Counted from the first letter of the stretch, positions 44,900 to 56,216 are shown. The stretch is 64,000 nucleotides of DNA from Riptortus pedestris (GCA_019009955.1 CM032230.1:3935001-3999000), one strand, 5' to 3'. Made by a program: numbers and translations. The notes: generated by a model not told the origin, from the letters alone.

Positions 44900-45530
44900 C
44901 AGATTTCTCTTATGAAAAATTATCAATTGAGGTTGCACTCATAAAGCATTTTGAAAAAATATCTTCTTATGTCAGTCGATTCAACTGAGGAGATGATAAA
45001 AATGAGGTCCATTCAAAAACCTTCTCTTCCAGCTCTAGCGGTCGGTCGGGAGTTTTGTTTGATCATTACCTAACTCGAGCTATTCATGTGAAACCAAAGA
45101 TCAAGCTCATTATCGTCTGATATTGGAAGGAATGAGGAACCAAAAAAATTACCGATATTGTGAGTAGAATCGAAGCATTGTACATTGCCAATGTTGCAAA
45201 TTTAATTTTCTGTAAATGGTGATCAATACATTAATTCTTTATCTCAAATAGTATTTTAAAATTCTCAGCCTTCACCTCCGTTATTATGAGTAGGATCAAA
45301 AATATGTTAAAGAACCAATCTTGTTAAACCGTTGACGTTCTACAATTGTTGTTGTATGCATTTTCGACTTAAATATTAAGCGTGTTATTGGGAGTTTCTT
45401 GTTTTTAGCCTTCGATAAACCCCCACTACTACTCATCGAATAGAGAAATGGAGAACTTTTGGCGAGATTAGGTCAGTAGTGAGAAATACAGAGTGTGGAA
45501 TGTGTTTAGATTACGCAGCCCCTGCGTTAA
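44900..45530 (-). mobile_element. Family H, variant B, nearly full length
   Basis: CAGATTTCTCTTATGAAAAA, GTCAGTCGATTCAACTGAGG, GAGGTCCATTCAAAAACC (no TA tract), GCTCTAGCGGTCGGTCGG, then variant B blocks and the terminus TAGATTACGCAGCCCCTGCG. Confidence 0.75.
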
Positions 45531-45610
45531 AAAATTTTCAGTAATTATGTTATTCTAGTCTAACTAGGTATAAACAACTTACACCAAACTGTAAACTAAA
45601 CAATTTAGTC
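45150..45610 (-). repeat. Direct duplication, copy 2
   Basis: Counterpart of 43290-43640. Carries about 100 bp more in the middle (GCATTTTCGACTTAAATATT..CACTACTACTCATCG), which copy 1 has lost. Confidence 0.75.
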
Positions 45611-45624
45611 CTATATATTTGTGT

Positions 45625-45625
45625 A

Positions 45626-45691
<66 letters not shown>

Positions 45692-46765
45692 GTAACCTCT
45701 GTCTGTACATTGATTTTTTTCGAGAAATTTCACGATAACTTTTCGTTTCACATGTCATAGACACCATATCTGCATTTTGTTTCTTTCGTGTATGTTTGTT
45801 ACCTTTTCACGCATAAACGGCTGAACCGAATTTTATGAAACTTGGTATGTATATTACTACTAACCCAAATTAGACTTTAGGCTATATTAATTTTCTCTGA
45901 GATGAACAGGAGTGGGGTGTATAAGGGAAGCCTGAAATTAAAAATAGTGATATTTCGTTTTCTATTGGTTTTTCGGTAAATATGCACATAACAAAAGTTG
46001 TTTATTTTGTTATTTAGAGTAACTTTTGTTATATACACCTTTGTCGTATACCGAAGTTTAAATGCGTTATACGCTAAAAATTATAGCGGGAGTCAACAAT
46101 ATTATTTGCAAAAAAAGACTCAACTGAACTAAATAAAACTTGGTATGTGTATTAACAGTGAGGCCTTCATTATAATAAGCCATACTAACATTTCTATGGA
46201 CGGACAGGAGTGGGGGTTATAAGGGAAGCCTGAAATTAAAAATAGCGATATTTCGTTTCCTATTGGTTTTTCCGCAAATATAAACATAACAAAAGTTGTT
46301 TATTTTGTTATTTGGAGTAACTTTTGTTATATACACTTTTGTCGTATACCTAAGTATAAATGAGTTATACGTTAAAACTTTAGCGGGCACTAACAGCTGA
46401 ACCGAACTTAACAAAACTCGGTATGTCAATTAATTCATTAGCATTAATTCTTCCATGATTATAAGTTATATTAAAATTTTTAGGTTCGAACGGGAGGGGG
46501 GGTTAAAAGGGAGGCCTGAAATAAAAATTCACCATATTTACATGTATAAGAGACGGGAAATATAAAAATATCGAAGACTGTGAAGCCTTATCGAACAAAT
46601 AATTCTATTATTAGCAAATCCACGGCAAAGATGGGTATCAAACCTAAACACTGGGACGGGTAAATGTCAAAATATTGTGCAATGTAAAGCCTGCTAAAAA
46701 ATACCATCACCATTCAGCCTCAAATGAATTCCCGGGCGAAGCCAGGTATCTGAGCTAGTATATAT
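45625..46765 (-). mobile_element. Family R element, minus strand
   Basis: Mirror image of the copies at 18236 and 59755: (TA)n at 45629-45686, CGTTTCACATGTCATAGACA, GCATAAACGGCTGAACCGAA, two to three internal units (AGTAACTTTTGTTATATACA repeats at about 46018 and 46316), and the far end AATTCCCGGGCGAAGCCAGG then TCTGAGCTAGTATATA. Confidence 0.8.
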
Positions 46766-47225
46766 ATATTTAAACATGCAAATTTGTGTGTGTCTTTGTC
46801 TGTGTTAGTAGACATCATCGTAATGCCAAACAGTCCTCGTGTTGGAACTCGTGTAAAATTATTTCGTTGACTTTAAAGAATTGCTAAATATTAATACTAG
46901 AATATGCCTCAAACGGCCAACCACAAACATTAATATTTCGACAAAAGCATTGCCGAATGTAGTAAATTTATTAAAAAATGTTCTTTGTTTAAAAGCAATT
47001 AAAATTTAATGTATGAAGGACGTTTTTATACATAAGGTGAATACTATTAAACATTTTCAATTAAAAAACTAAAACTACAAAATATTTGTCATATAAATCG
47101 GTCAATAATAATTTCTGAACAGGTACATTATCTCTTCAAGCTGATTGAAGTTTCACATTATTTATAAAGCTTTTCATCCTTTATTAATTTGGCCTGGCAA
47201 CCAATGCAAAAATCTATGTTATATA
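46766..47225. other. Unassigned AT-rich sequence
   Basis: No recognised element inside the inverted-arm structure here. Confidence 0.45.
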
Positions 47226-48060
47226 ATTAGAGCGGTATTAAGATTCTTAACGTAATTAATGTATTGTGTATAATTGTTTAAATTAATGATTTTTTATAAC
47301 ATTTATTCTTAGAATTTGATCTAATTTTATGACGAATGTATTATAGAAGTAGAAATGTTATTCAATAATTTGTAAAGGCTTTAATTGACACGATATTAGG
47401 AAATTGTTTCTAGGAAAAAAAGCTATTTGACGTATCCTATTATGTTGCGATAATATTTAATGAAAATTACACATTTCATTTTATTTCATCATATCATGTA
47501 ACTTCACTCTGTGGCACATTTCTAAGAGGAAATTACATAAAACGTGGATATAAATTATATAAGTTTAGATATGACGAGCTTCCATTACCCTTTAACATGG
47601 AAATACGTATTTAGAGAAAATTTAAATTTTGGACGTTGGGCATTTTGTCTGAAAAAGGAGTTGAAGGATGAGTGTTATTTGGTGTGATTGGTAGTTTGGT
47701 GTAGTGGAGTCTTTGAATGTGGACCGGAAGTCAACTGGAGCAGTTTGATGACTTTAATCTGGTTAGACAGACGTGACCTGTGAGTTGCCACGAATTAACA
47801 GCCGAGACGTGTTTAGAATCAGCAACTCCAGCTAGCCAACAACTTTTTGAAGTGAGTCGATTCGTTTAATATCCTCCTCCTATAATTTCCGCAATTCATT
47901 CTTCAGTCGGCCCATGTGAAGTATGCAGGACAGAATATGTACTACTTTTCCTTTAGGAGCTATTCAGGTTATGCTCATTACGTGATTTTCGAATAATTTC
48001 CTCAAATGTCCATCGCTCCTAGTTAGGAGATGACGAAAATGAAATCCGTTTATTTTTTTC
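47226..48060 (-). repeat. Long inverted arm, right
   Basis: Reverse complement of 42290-43125, collinear with only small indels. It keeps the 37-bp ATTCTTCAGTCGGCCCATGT region missing from 42053-42236. Confidence 0.88.
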
Positions 48061-48064
48061 TCTA

Positions 48065-48066
<2 letters not shown>

Positions 48067-48152
<86 letters not shown>
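48067..48152. repeat. (TA)n(TG)n microsatellite
   Basis: About 27 TA units passing into about 16 TG units, abutting the outer end of the right arm. Confidence 0.95.
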
Positions 48153-48157
<5 letters not shown>

Positions 48158-48165
48158 TAAAATGT

Positions 48166-48311
48166 TTTTGGATTTTATTGTTATATTTCCTGGCTATATT
48201 ACATACTCCATTACAAATTAGTTCCGATTTTCTATATATTTGTGGATGATAGTTGAATTTGGAATGGAGTATGTAATATAGCCTGGAAATATATCAATAA
48301 AATAGAATCAA
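48166..48311. repeat. Hairpin with about 50-bp arms
   Basis: TTTCCTGGCTATATTACATA then CTCCATTACAAATT is repeated in reverse as AATTTGGAATGGAG then TATGTAATATAGCCTGGAAA. The loop is about 37 bp. It lies directly upstream of the Penelope-like remnant. Confidence 0.85.
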
Positions 48312-48359
48312 ATTTTACTAGAACTAAAGATAAAGTAATAGATAGTAATAGATCATAAT

Positions 48360-48640
48360 CTAAATACATTATATACGAAATAACCTGTAACACCTTCAGG
48401 GAGAATTATATTGGTGAATATTCGTAGCTGCTGAATAAATGCTTAAAGCAACACGTAAAAAGTATTGGTAATGAAAATAAAACTGTCTTTACGGATAATG
48501 ATATCTCCAAGAAACACAACTTCAATTTTTAAAAATTATAATAATTGATAAAGAATGAAATAACACTATACGAAAAATAAAAGAGAATATTCTCACAATA
48601 AAAAATATAAAACGCTGTAAAAAAAACAGAAATTAAATAC
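48360..48640 (+). pseudogene. Penelope-like element, GIY-YIG endonuclease remnant
   Basis: One frame reads YEITCNTFRENYIGEYS, an in-frame stop, then LLNKCLKQHVKSIGNENKT and KKHNFNF. This is the order of the C-terminal GIY-YIG endonuclease of Penelope-like elements (Y.I.C..C...YIGE...L..R...H). After a shift IRKIKENI follows, as in the family's helical C-terminus. Damage: stop codons, a lost second Cys and a frameshift. The reverse transcriptase part is absent. Confidence 0.72.
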
Positions 48641-49000
48641 AACAATCATATGTTTTATAACATTTTATCTTAAAATAAAATAATCGATTTTAAATTTTGG
48701 AGCGAAATAATCGAGTTGAAGGTTGACGTGTAAATAATCGATTTGTAGCCAGCTGACAACCTACTTGGGGAACGTCAGTATCAACGACCTCCCCGTTGAG
48801 GACAGTCGCAACGAACGTAAGAGGCAAACGAGCACTTCAGAAATGTATACATTTAGATTTAGTAAATATATACGTAAGTAGGCAAGTGACTTAATAAGTA
48901 TTAATACTCTATCTTGTAATGAATTATCATAGGATTTTTCTAAATTAGTGTTTTTAATTTTTTTAAATTAATGTTATAATTTTTTGAAAAAGGAGAGCCC

Positions 49001-49030
49001 CAGAAGAAGTGGTATATAGACCACGAAACA
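49001..49030 (+). ncRNA. Hammerhead-like motif downstream of the Penelope remnant
   Basis: CAGAAGAA, stem GTGGT (49009-49013), loop, ACCAC (49020-49024), then GAAAC. Position after the ORF fits a Penelope terminal repeat. The first core half (CAGAAGA) departs from CTGATGA, so catalysis is unlikely. Confidence 0.5.
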
Positions 49031-49148
49031 TGTAGGGCAGTATCAATAATGTTTACTAGATAAATGTATTTTTATTAGTGACCCTTGTCTAGAAAATTGG
49101 GAAAAGTGTGTTAATATAACTATATAAATAATTTTATTTTTTTTATAA

Positions 49149-49151
<3 letters not shown>

Positions 49152-49201
<50 letters not shown>

Positions 49202-49223
49202 TATATATATATATATATATATA
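49152..49223. repeat. (TA)n microsatellite
   Basis: About 33 TA units interrupted by TTTATATATTATA near 49193-49206. Confidence 0.9.
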
Positions 49224-49918
49224 TTACCAAACTGCCGTTAAATTAGATACTAGACCCATAGAGGTTAGAGGTTGTTCAAGCTCTAAATCCTTCTTCCATA
49301 TTCTTCCAGAGGCAATAATTGAGTATTTGTGATTGAAACATTCGAAAGGTGTATTACAAAATACTAAATGTATGAGAACAGTTGGAATATCCACTGAAAG
49401 TAAGAATATTCGATTTAAACTAAACAAATTTCCCACGTGCTGGTATGACACTCTATTTATCTCCTCTATTTATTCTCTATTTCTAAATAAAAGTCCCTTG
49501 AAGTTGATATTTACTGAAGATTGAAAAAAAGTCTTTTAGGATTTGAATGGATGTGAGTCAAGTACCCAAAGAAATTGAGAATTCGATTTTCCAAAGGAGA
49601 ATTGCGGGAGGGGGAGGTTCCCTGACGTCAAAACGCTTATCCATCAATATTTTCATTTATATTATATTTCCACTTATGGCATTGAATTGCCAAGTAGAAT
49701 ATTCATATTCCATGAAAATGCCTTAATCAAAATTAGAAATGCTGCACAATATTTTACTTTATTATCACTATCAACATTTGGGGGGATTACCTCGATGTCA
49801 AAACATAAGGTTCGTCAGTATTTATGTTAATTATAGAACTGGCTGAACTCATTATAACTAGTTTTCACGAGTTATCTATACGTGTTTAGTCACTTATCTT
49901 GCATAACTCATAATGAAC
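49224..49918. other. Mostly unassigned; variant B family H trace
   Basis: AACAAATTTCCCACGTGCTG at about 49423 and TATTTATTCTCTATTTC follow the H variant B 5' order. The rest is unrecognised. Confidence 0.4.
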
Positions 49919-49920
49919 TA

Positions 49921-50373
49921 GGGTAAAGGCACCAATTATCGACAGTATACGGAAAATTTTCAACATTTTCTTCAGCACAGCGTTTGTTATTTAATATAAC
50001 AATAAACACTTAAAAATGGTACCCATATAATCTATAATTAACATAAGAATGTATGAAAAAGAATTGATGTTCATAAATATAATAGGATTAATAAAATAGG
50101 GAAAATTGTAACTTACCTTCCTTAGCAAAATCGTCAAGGTTTCAGCAACTGCAAGGAAATAATAACAACTACGCTTTTCCCGCACATTGTGCCATCCACT
50201 GCAGACTTGATCTACGCCGTAATCAAAGACTGGAATAGATTACTTTTAAATAGGCGCCAAGTTTGAAATCCTCAGAGACTCTACTTTATTTATCCTCAGA
50301 AACTCATATTTTATTTAATTGAAGTTAAAAGTGTCAATAATTGGTCGCATGTCAATAATTGGTGCCTTTACCC
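49921..50373. mobile_element. TA-target MITE (Tc1/mariner-like), 453 bp
   Basis: TA at 49919-49920 and 50374-50375 bracket ends GGGTAAAGGCACCAATTATC and, in reverse complement, GGGTAAAGGCACCAATTATT. GTCAATAATTGG occurs twice just inside the right end. The inner sequence has only a 64-codon minus frame with no transposase similarity. TA target choice suggests Tc1/mariner, but other TA-using superfamilies remain possible. Confidence 0.85.
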
Positions 50374-50375
50374 TA

Positions 50376-51620
50376 TACTTAGTATGTCAAAATTCCAGAT
50401 TTTTTTTGTTTACTCCCCATTTTGAACATACGGTTACAGCAACTTCAAAAAATAAGTATCTCGCGTCCAAATTTCAAACCCTGTCTTCGTTAACTTCACA
50501 TTACAGAAAACATAAAGTATATAATATGACTTGTCTTCATCAGTTTAACATTCTAGCTACTTAAAACTGCTATTAAAAATTGTGTAACAGATTTTTCTTT
50601 TCTTGCCTCATTTCTTCTGTAACTACTAGACATACTTTTACAGAAATCATATATAGATGAACCATCTTTTCACCTGTATTTGCATAGACCCCAAGGTAAA
50701 AGCAGGTGTTAGCATTGTGTTGGCTCCAGTGAATGGTGTCGGAGTGCTGTGAAGAGCTGTCATCTGCAATTCACCAGCAAAAAGCTTTTAAGCCACTAGT
50801 ACCTTATACAGACCGAAGTCTCGTCTCATTTTATGGCAAATCTCAACGGATTAAGTATTTTTTTTATTTTATTTTCAAAACATATCGCTGCGTAGACCGT
50901 GCCCTGGAAGAATTTGGGTTTATGATATTTGTAGAAAACATCAAAACAACAAAAGTATAAAACCGGGGAGTTTGGTGGTCCCACTATATTCGGGGAGTTC
51001 ACGATTCCAGTTTGCAGAACGTTTGTTTAAATATGAAAGAAATACGTTTGAGCCGAGCTATCTTCTCGGGGACCAAATACTTCTATGCCCGTCAAAAGGA
51101 AATCCACTTTAATAACTACCGTACTTACGTATGGTTGTAAAATGCAAACAAAGGAACCGGAGAGGTCTCCTGATAGAAACATTAAAATGGTTTCAAAGGT
51201 GCTTCATAAACAATAGTGGAAGATCAACCATTATGAAAAACGCCAAACAATTACACTTATAAACAAGCTTGATGTTTACTTTTTCTAATGAAGCTTTTCA
51301 TGCTGATTACAAATCTGAAAACTGTTTTTCTCTTTCACGTCCGGTTTTTTTTTTTAATGCAACGCCGAATTTTCCTTCTTTAAATCGCTCTAGACACTGT
51401 TCTAATTGTGCTAGGAAGGTGGGAGCGGTGTCGTTTTACTCTGTTAAGCAAGGCCTTTCGCTTTTTCTACACGCAACAAACATTAGGTTATAGTAGAAAG
51501 TATTTTCCAAAACTCAAAAATTTGATTTTGATAATTTTAAAAGTGCGGCTCCAAAAAGTTTTAAAAAATTTCTAAGTGTAGGCTGCACTTATATTTAGTA
51601 TACATCAATATTTGAAAAAG
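50376..51620. other. Unassigned, less AT-rich sequence
   Basis: Several 70-80 codon open frames, none with a recognisable motif. 50730-50960 starts MVSECCEELSSAIHQQKAF. It may be the 5' part of the pseudogene that follows, but I cannot show that. Confidence 0.35.
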
Positions 51621-51622
51621 GG

Positions 51623-52070
51623 CCGACTATTATCGGTGTGAAAGAAGGTGTGTTGATAGGTCCACAAATAAGTAAGATCATTGCAGACAGGCACTTCCAA
51701 GACTCATTCAGCAATATCGAAATTGATGCATGGTTGGCATTCAAGTCTGTGGCAGCCAATTTCCTTGGAAATTATTAATCTCCCGACTATATAAATATTG
51801 TGCAGAAGTGCATTAGTGCTTGATGGGTTGCAATATGTCCCCCTTCATCTCCTCGACTCAAATCTCGACTTCTTTCCCGAGAACCTAGGTTCAGTCAGTG
51901 ATGATCATTGCGAACGTTTTCATGAGGACATCTCGATGATGGAGTCATGCTATCAGAGTGGAGCAATGATGGCTGACTACTCCTGCATTCTTCAGCGCGA
52001 CATCCTAAATGCTCAGCACAAACTTCCGTTACAGCCAAGAAATTCAAACCAAACAAACTTTAAATTAAGG
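51623..52070 (+). pseudogene. Pseudogene of an uncharacterised multicopy arthropod protein family
   Basis: First frame: VKEGVLIGPQISKIIADRHF, AWLAFKSVAANFLGNY, stop, SPDYINIVQKCISA. After a shift near 51810: VPLHLLDSNLDFFPENLGSV, SDDHCERFHEDISMMESCYQ, MMADYSCILQRDI. I recognise the pattern KEG..GPQI, LDFFPENLG.VS..H.ERFHQDI..ME.RY and MLADYCW.LKRD from many arthropod predicted proteins of unknown function that occur in large numbers. At least one stop and one frameshift make it dead. Function not known to me; its copy number suggests a transposon passenger. Confidence 0.7.
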
Positions 52071-52399
52071 AACCTTATGTTATACCTATGTATTTTATAT
52101 GCGTATTGTACATTAAACTAGATGATGCTATATAATTTGTGTTAATTAGTACAGCAATATGCCCCCTACTGTAACTTTTCTGCGAGTTGTTTGGCTTGAT
52201 ACAATGTTGAACATAAATAAATGGTTAATGTCCGATATCTCAAAAAAGGAGGGCGATAGAGACAAACGGTTTGCATATTTATAATGTTTGAATTGTCTTA
52301 AAACAAGTTTTGAAGGCCAAGATATCCGCCGAAAGGTTTTAATTTGATTATCAGTGTTATTATAGTCTTTTTAAATGATCAAATATTATTGTTTCGCAC
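52071..52399. other. Unassigned sequence
   Basis: No recognised element. AATGTCCGATATCTCAAAAA at 52229 is unplaced. Confidence 0.4.
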
Positions 52400-52605
52400 T
52401 CTTATGACGGCATGTTTCAGGAGAAAACTGATCACTACGAGGAGCTACAACGGCGACTGGGTGGTTACATAGAACCTTCCACTAACTGTGCCAGTCAGAG
52501 AATGGCTTACAAAGTATGGTGGATCGAGTCACCTGATTTATATGGATACGTCACGAAATAAAAATATCCATTATCCCTAATGAAGTAATGATCAGTTGTA
52601 AAAAC
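52400..52605 (+). repeat. Dispersed repeat G, copy 2
   Basis: See 20940-21145. The strongest shared run is CCAGTCAGAGAATGGCTTAC. Confidence 0.7.
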
Positions 52606-53226
52606 TAAAGGAAAAAAATTATAATTAAAAAAACATTACTTCTGAATGAGGAATACTTTTAGAAGAAAAAAAACGAGAAGCAGACTGTATTAAATTATCA
52701 GAAGGCATATATAATGAAATCCTCGCCCATGACTACATAAATAAAACTCTAAGGTTTGCCAGGAATTCAATTTTAATGCCGCCTTCTTCAACATTAATAT
52801 TCCATTGGGCCTGTCTTTTCACTAACTGAATAAATCCCCAAGAATTTAAGTATTAAATAATTACTTAGTGGTAATATTAATCATAAATTTAGTGATTCAA
52901 ATACCTCGATGAACATAATTCATTTATTAAAGTTTTATACTCAAATCGTATATATAAATTAATAAGTGAATATTGATGTTCTCGATAAAACAAGTCAGGA
53001 AACTGGGTATAATGTGCTCGAGTTGTAACTTGTTGTACGTCATCCAAAGTGGTACAAGGATTAGAAGCCGGCTGAAAGAGGATGTTACCAGAGATACGTC
53101 CACATCAAGAAGAAGGCTCATGAGAAGTCGTCGATAAAATATGAGCCGCTCTATGAAGCGAAGAAAGGCAATAGCCTTAGTATAGCCGAAAACCTATGCA
53201 TAAAACTGAACAGGATGAAGAAAAAA
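52606..53226. other. Unassigned; open frame leading into the 72-bp array
   Basis: From a stop near 53062 one plus frame stays open into the array, reading HIKKKAHEKSS, YEPLYEAKKGNSL and CIKLNRMKKKGLDI. The first ATG in it is at 53215. I do not recognise it. Confidence 0.4.
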
Positions 53227-54292
53227 GGCCTGGATATCACCAAGACAAGAGAAGGAACCAGGTTGAAGCATGTCTCGGAAGCCTCTCTCCGGTCCCGAGG
53301 CCTGGATATCACCAAGACAGGAGAAGGAACCAGGTTGAAGCATGTCTCGGAAGCCTCTCTCCGGTCCCGAGGCCTGGATATCACCAAGACAGGAGAAGGA
53401 ACCAGGTTGAAGCATGTCTCGGAAGCCTCTCTCCGATCCCGAGGCCTGGATATCACCAAGACAGGAGAAGGAACCAGGTTGAAGCATGTCTCGGAAGCCT
53501 CTCTCCGATCCCGAGGCCTGGATATCACCAAGACAGGAGAAGGAACCAGGTTGAAGCATGTCTCGGAAGCCTCTCTCCGATCCCGAGGCCTGGATATCAC
53601 CAAGACAGGAGAAGGAACCAGGTTGAAGCATGTCTCGGAAGCCTCTCTCCGGTCCCGAGGCCTGGATATCACCAAGACAGGAGAAGGAACCAGGTTGAAG
53701 CATGTCTCGGAAGCCTCTCTCCGGTCCCGAGGCCTGGATATCACCAAGACAGGAGAAGGAACCAGGTTGAAGCATGTCTCGGAAGCCTCTCTCCGATCCC
53801 GAGGCCTGGATATCACCACGACAGGAGAAGGAACCAGGTTGAAGCATGTCTCGGAAGCCTCTCGCCGATCCCGAGGCCTGGATATCACCAAGACAGGAGA
53901 AGGAACCAGGTTGAAGCATGTCTCGGAAGCCTCTCTCCGGTCCCGAGGCCTGGATATCACCAAGACAGGAGAAGGAACCAGGTTGAAGCATGTCTCGGAA
54001 GCCTCTCTCCGATCCCGAGGCCTGGATATCACCAAGACAGGAGAAGGAACCAGGTTGAAGCATGTCTCGGAAGCCTCTCTCCGGTCCCGAGGCCTGGATA
54101 TCACCAAGACAGGAGAAGGAACCAGGTTGAAGCATGTCTCGGAAGCCTCTCTCCGGTCCCGAGGCCTGGATATCACCAAGACAGGAGAAGGAACCAGGTT
54201 GAAGCATGTCTCGGAAGCCTCTCTCCGGTCCCGAGGCCTGGATATCACCAAGACAGGAGAAAGAACCAGGTTGAAGCATGTCTCGGAAGCCT
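53227..54292. repeat. GC-rich 72-bp tandem array, 14.8 copies
   Basis: The unit begins GGCCTGGATATCACCAAGAC and ends CTCTCCGGTCCCGA. Copies differ at very few sites, mainly CCGG/CCGA before TCCC. Since 72 is divisible by 3, two plus and two minus frames of roughly 365-400 codons are open through it. In the plus frame starting at 53215 each unit is 24 residues (GLDITKTGEGTRLKH...), and the recurrent G/A change is silent (Arg). A minisatellite is the simplest reading; a repetitive protein-coding exon is not excluded. Confidence 0.9.
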
Positions 54293-54307
54293 TCTTTATG
54301 TGTTTTT

Positions 54308-54800
54308 AGCAAATTTCCCTGAAGGGAAATCAGCTATTGAGGTAGTACTCATGACGCAATTTTCGAAATTTTTCTTCAAATGTCCATCGATCCTACAGAG
54401 TAGATGACAAAAATAAGGTCCGTTCAAAACTGTATACCTATCTATCTATATATTTGACTGTTACTACTCTAATGGTCGCAGTTTTGTTTGATTGTTACCA
54501 AACTCGATATTTAGTCGTTTTATGTAAAAAAAAAAAGATCAAGTTCTATAATCTATCTATAATCAGCCATTGAGGTCGTACTCAAAAATTAAAATTTAAA
54601 AATTTTCTTCAAATGTAAAACGATCCTTCCCAGGTGATGACGAAAATGAGGCTGGTTCAAAACGGATTGTGCGGATAACATACGAGATGAGATCGGCTGT
54701 TGTCGGTTCTCTTCGTGATACCGCCGAAAGTTAATTCGACCGTTTCCGTAACTGTTCGGCTCTCGGGAAATCGGTTTAGAGACTCGAGAATGCTTATACT
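54308..54800 (-). mobile_element. Two family H fragments
   Basis: 54308-54560 starts TTTTTAGCAAATTTCCCTGA (palindrome TTTCCCTGAAGGGAAA), with TGTCCATCGATCCTAC, a short TA-like tract and ACTCGATATTTAGTCG. 54560-54800 repeats the 3' blocks (GCCATTGAGGTCGTACTC, GATGACGAAAATGAGG), then jumps to CCGTTTCCGTAACTGTTCGG. The H end directly abuts the 72-bp array. Confidence 0.75.
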
Positions 54801-55965
54801 TTGTGAGACATATGCAATACTTTCTGTTGATACCCTCCCCTTCTTTAGTTCTTGGACTACTAAAATTTGAGTGATTACTATAAACATTATTCCGATTGAA
54901 TATAAATTACCATACAGTACTGGATATTGTAAATAGTTTGCAATAAAGTTAATATGTTATATTCTGATATATACCAGTAACTGTTTTTCTTTCAGGTGAA
55001 GAATATGTCTATCTATCTCTTCAGCTCTGAGTGGTTGGCAGACCCGTATGTTTAGAATTCAGAATCCGTATCTTTTGGGAGAGCATTAAAATTAACTGAA
55101 ATATTTCTGATTACTGTTTGTATTTATTCACGATGGTGTTAAATGTTACCAGTATGTAGATTTGTCAATTGAAAAACTTCATGTGGGAAATTTGCTTAGT
55201 TTACGCAGCCCCTGCGTGACGGACTTTTATGTTATTGACTTTAGAATTCACAGAAACCCCCACTCCTATTCATCCGATTTTTACTTTGAATAACTGCGGT
55301 AGAGTACGTCTAACGTCCAGCTTTCCTTTCAGTTTCTATTTACATAGCCGTCTTCCTTATCAGAGAAATAGATTATAGATGGTGAGATAACATCACGAGT
55401 ATGTCATTCCTTCAACTGGGAAATCTAATAAGTTTAGACTTATTATTTATGGGATAATATTTTGAAACTGAAATGTAAAAGTAAATTCGTGGGAAGCCAT
55501 GAAGGGCACAGAAGGTCTTTATTCCTTTGACGTCACCTTCTAATAAAGTGCTTTATTCTCTGTCTTTATCGCAGAGTCTCAGCAGATTTGGGGGAATTGA
55601 TTCGGTTTCGATAATAAATGGCGAGGCAATCACATTAATGCACATATTGACCTGGGTCAATTGTCAACTCAGGGATATATACTAATGGCCGAATTGCGTG
55701 CCAATCTTCCTTATCAATAATGACATTTTTAATGCGAGCATTCCTTTGTGCCCTTCCGCTAGCCGACCACAACTCATTTATCAACGAGCAATGCCCCATT
55801 ATGTCAGTCCAATTCGATTAGTTCACATCAGCTGATTGTCAGATTCTCCATACGTTCTTTCTAAAAGGCAAGGTTTTCTCGCAGTTATCATTTTTCCCTT
55901 TATTTGCCCCACAAAAATAAGTATATAATGCAAAAAATGAGACCTGCTTACAATCTTTAGCAGTT
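54801..55965. other. Mostly unassigned; one H 5' end
   Basis: 55160-55230 (minus) keeps AAACTTCATGTGGGAAATTT, GCTTAGTTTACGCAGCCCC and TGCGTGACGGA. 55250-55440 has variant B traces. 55450-55960 is unrecognised. Confidence 0.5.
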
Positions 55966-56216
55966 ATTGAGTTCATGCTCATGACGGAAATATAAAACAA
56001 ATGTCATCAAATGTCAATCGGTCTTAACTAGAAGATGACGAAAATGAGTTCCGTTCAACACTATATATATATATAAATATTTCTTTTAACGCTCTAGTCA
56101 TTTCAATTTTTGTTTATCGTTACGGAACATTATATTTAAAAGTTCGTCAATGGCTAATATCAGTCCCGTTGAAGGGTGCGGCGGGGGATTCAAGAGGGGA
56201 AGTCCGTAAATTCAAA
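55966..56216 (-). mobile_element. Family H fragment left of the satellite
   Basis: TTTAGCAGTTATTGAGTTCA, CTCATGACGGAAATAT, AGATGACGAAAATGAGTTCC, a short TA tract, GGCGGGGGATTCAAGAGGGG and TTCAAAATATTTTAGCTG. The remaining 5' half is replaced by the satellite. Confidence 0.7.

Noticed and set aside
42290..48060. A large autonomous DNA transposon such as a Polinton/Maverick
   Set aside because: The interior has no polymerase, integrase, protease or ATPase frame, only nested repeats; only the inverted-arm geometry fits.
50319..50564. 81-codon frame as a gene
   Set aside because: It starts inside the right end of the TA MITE and has no recognisable domain.
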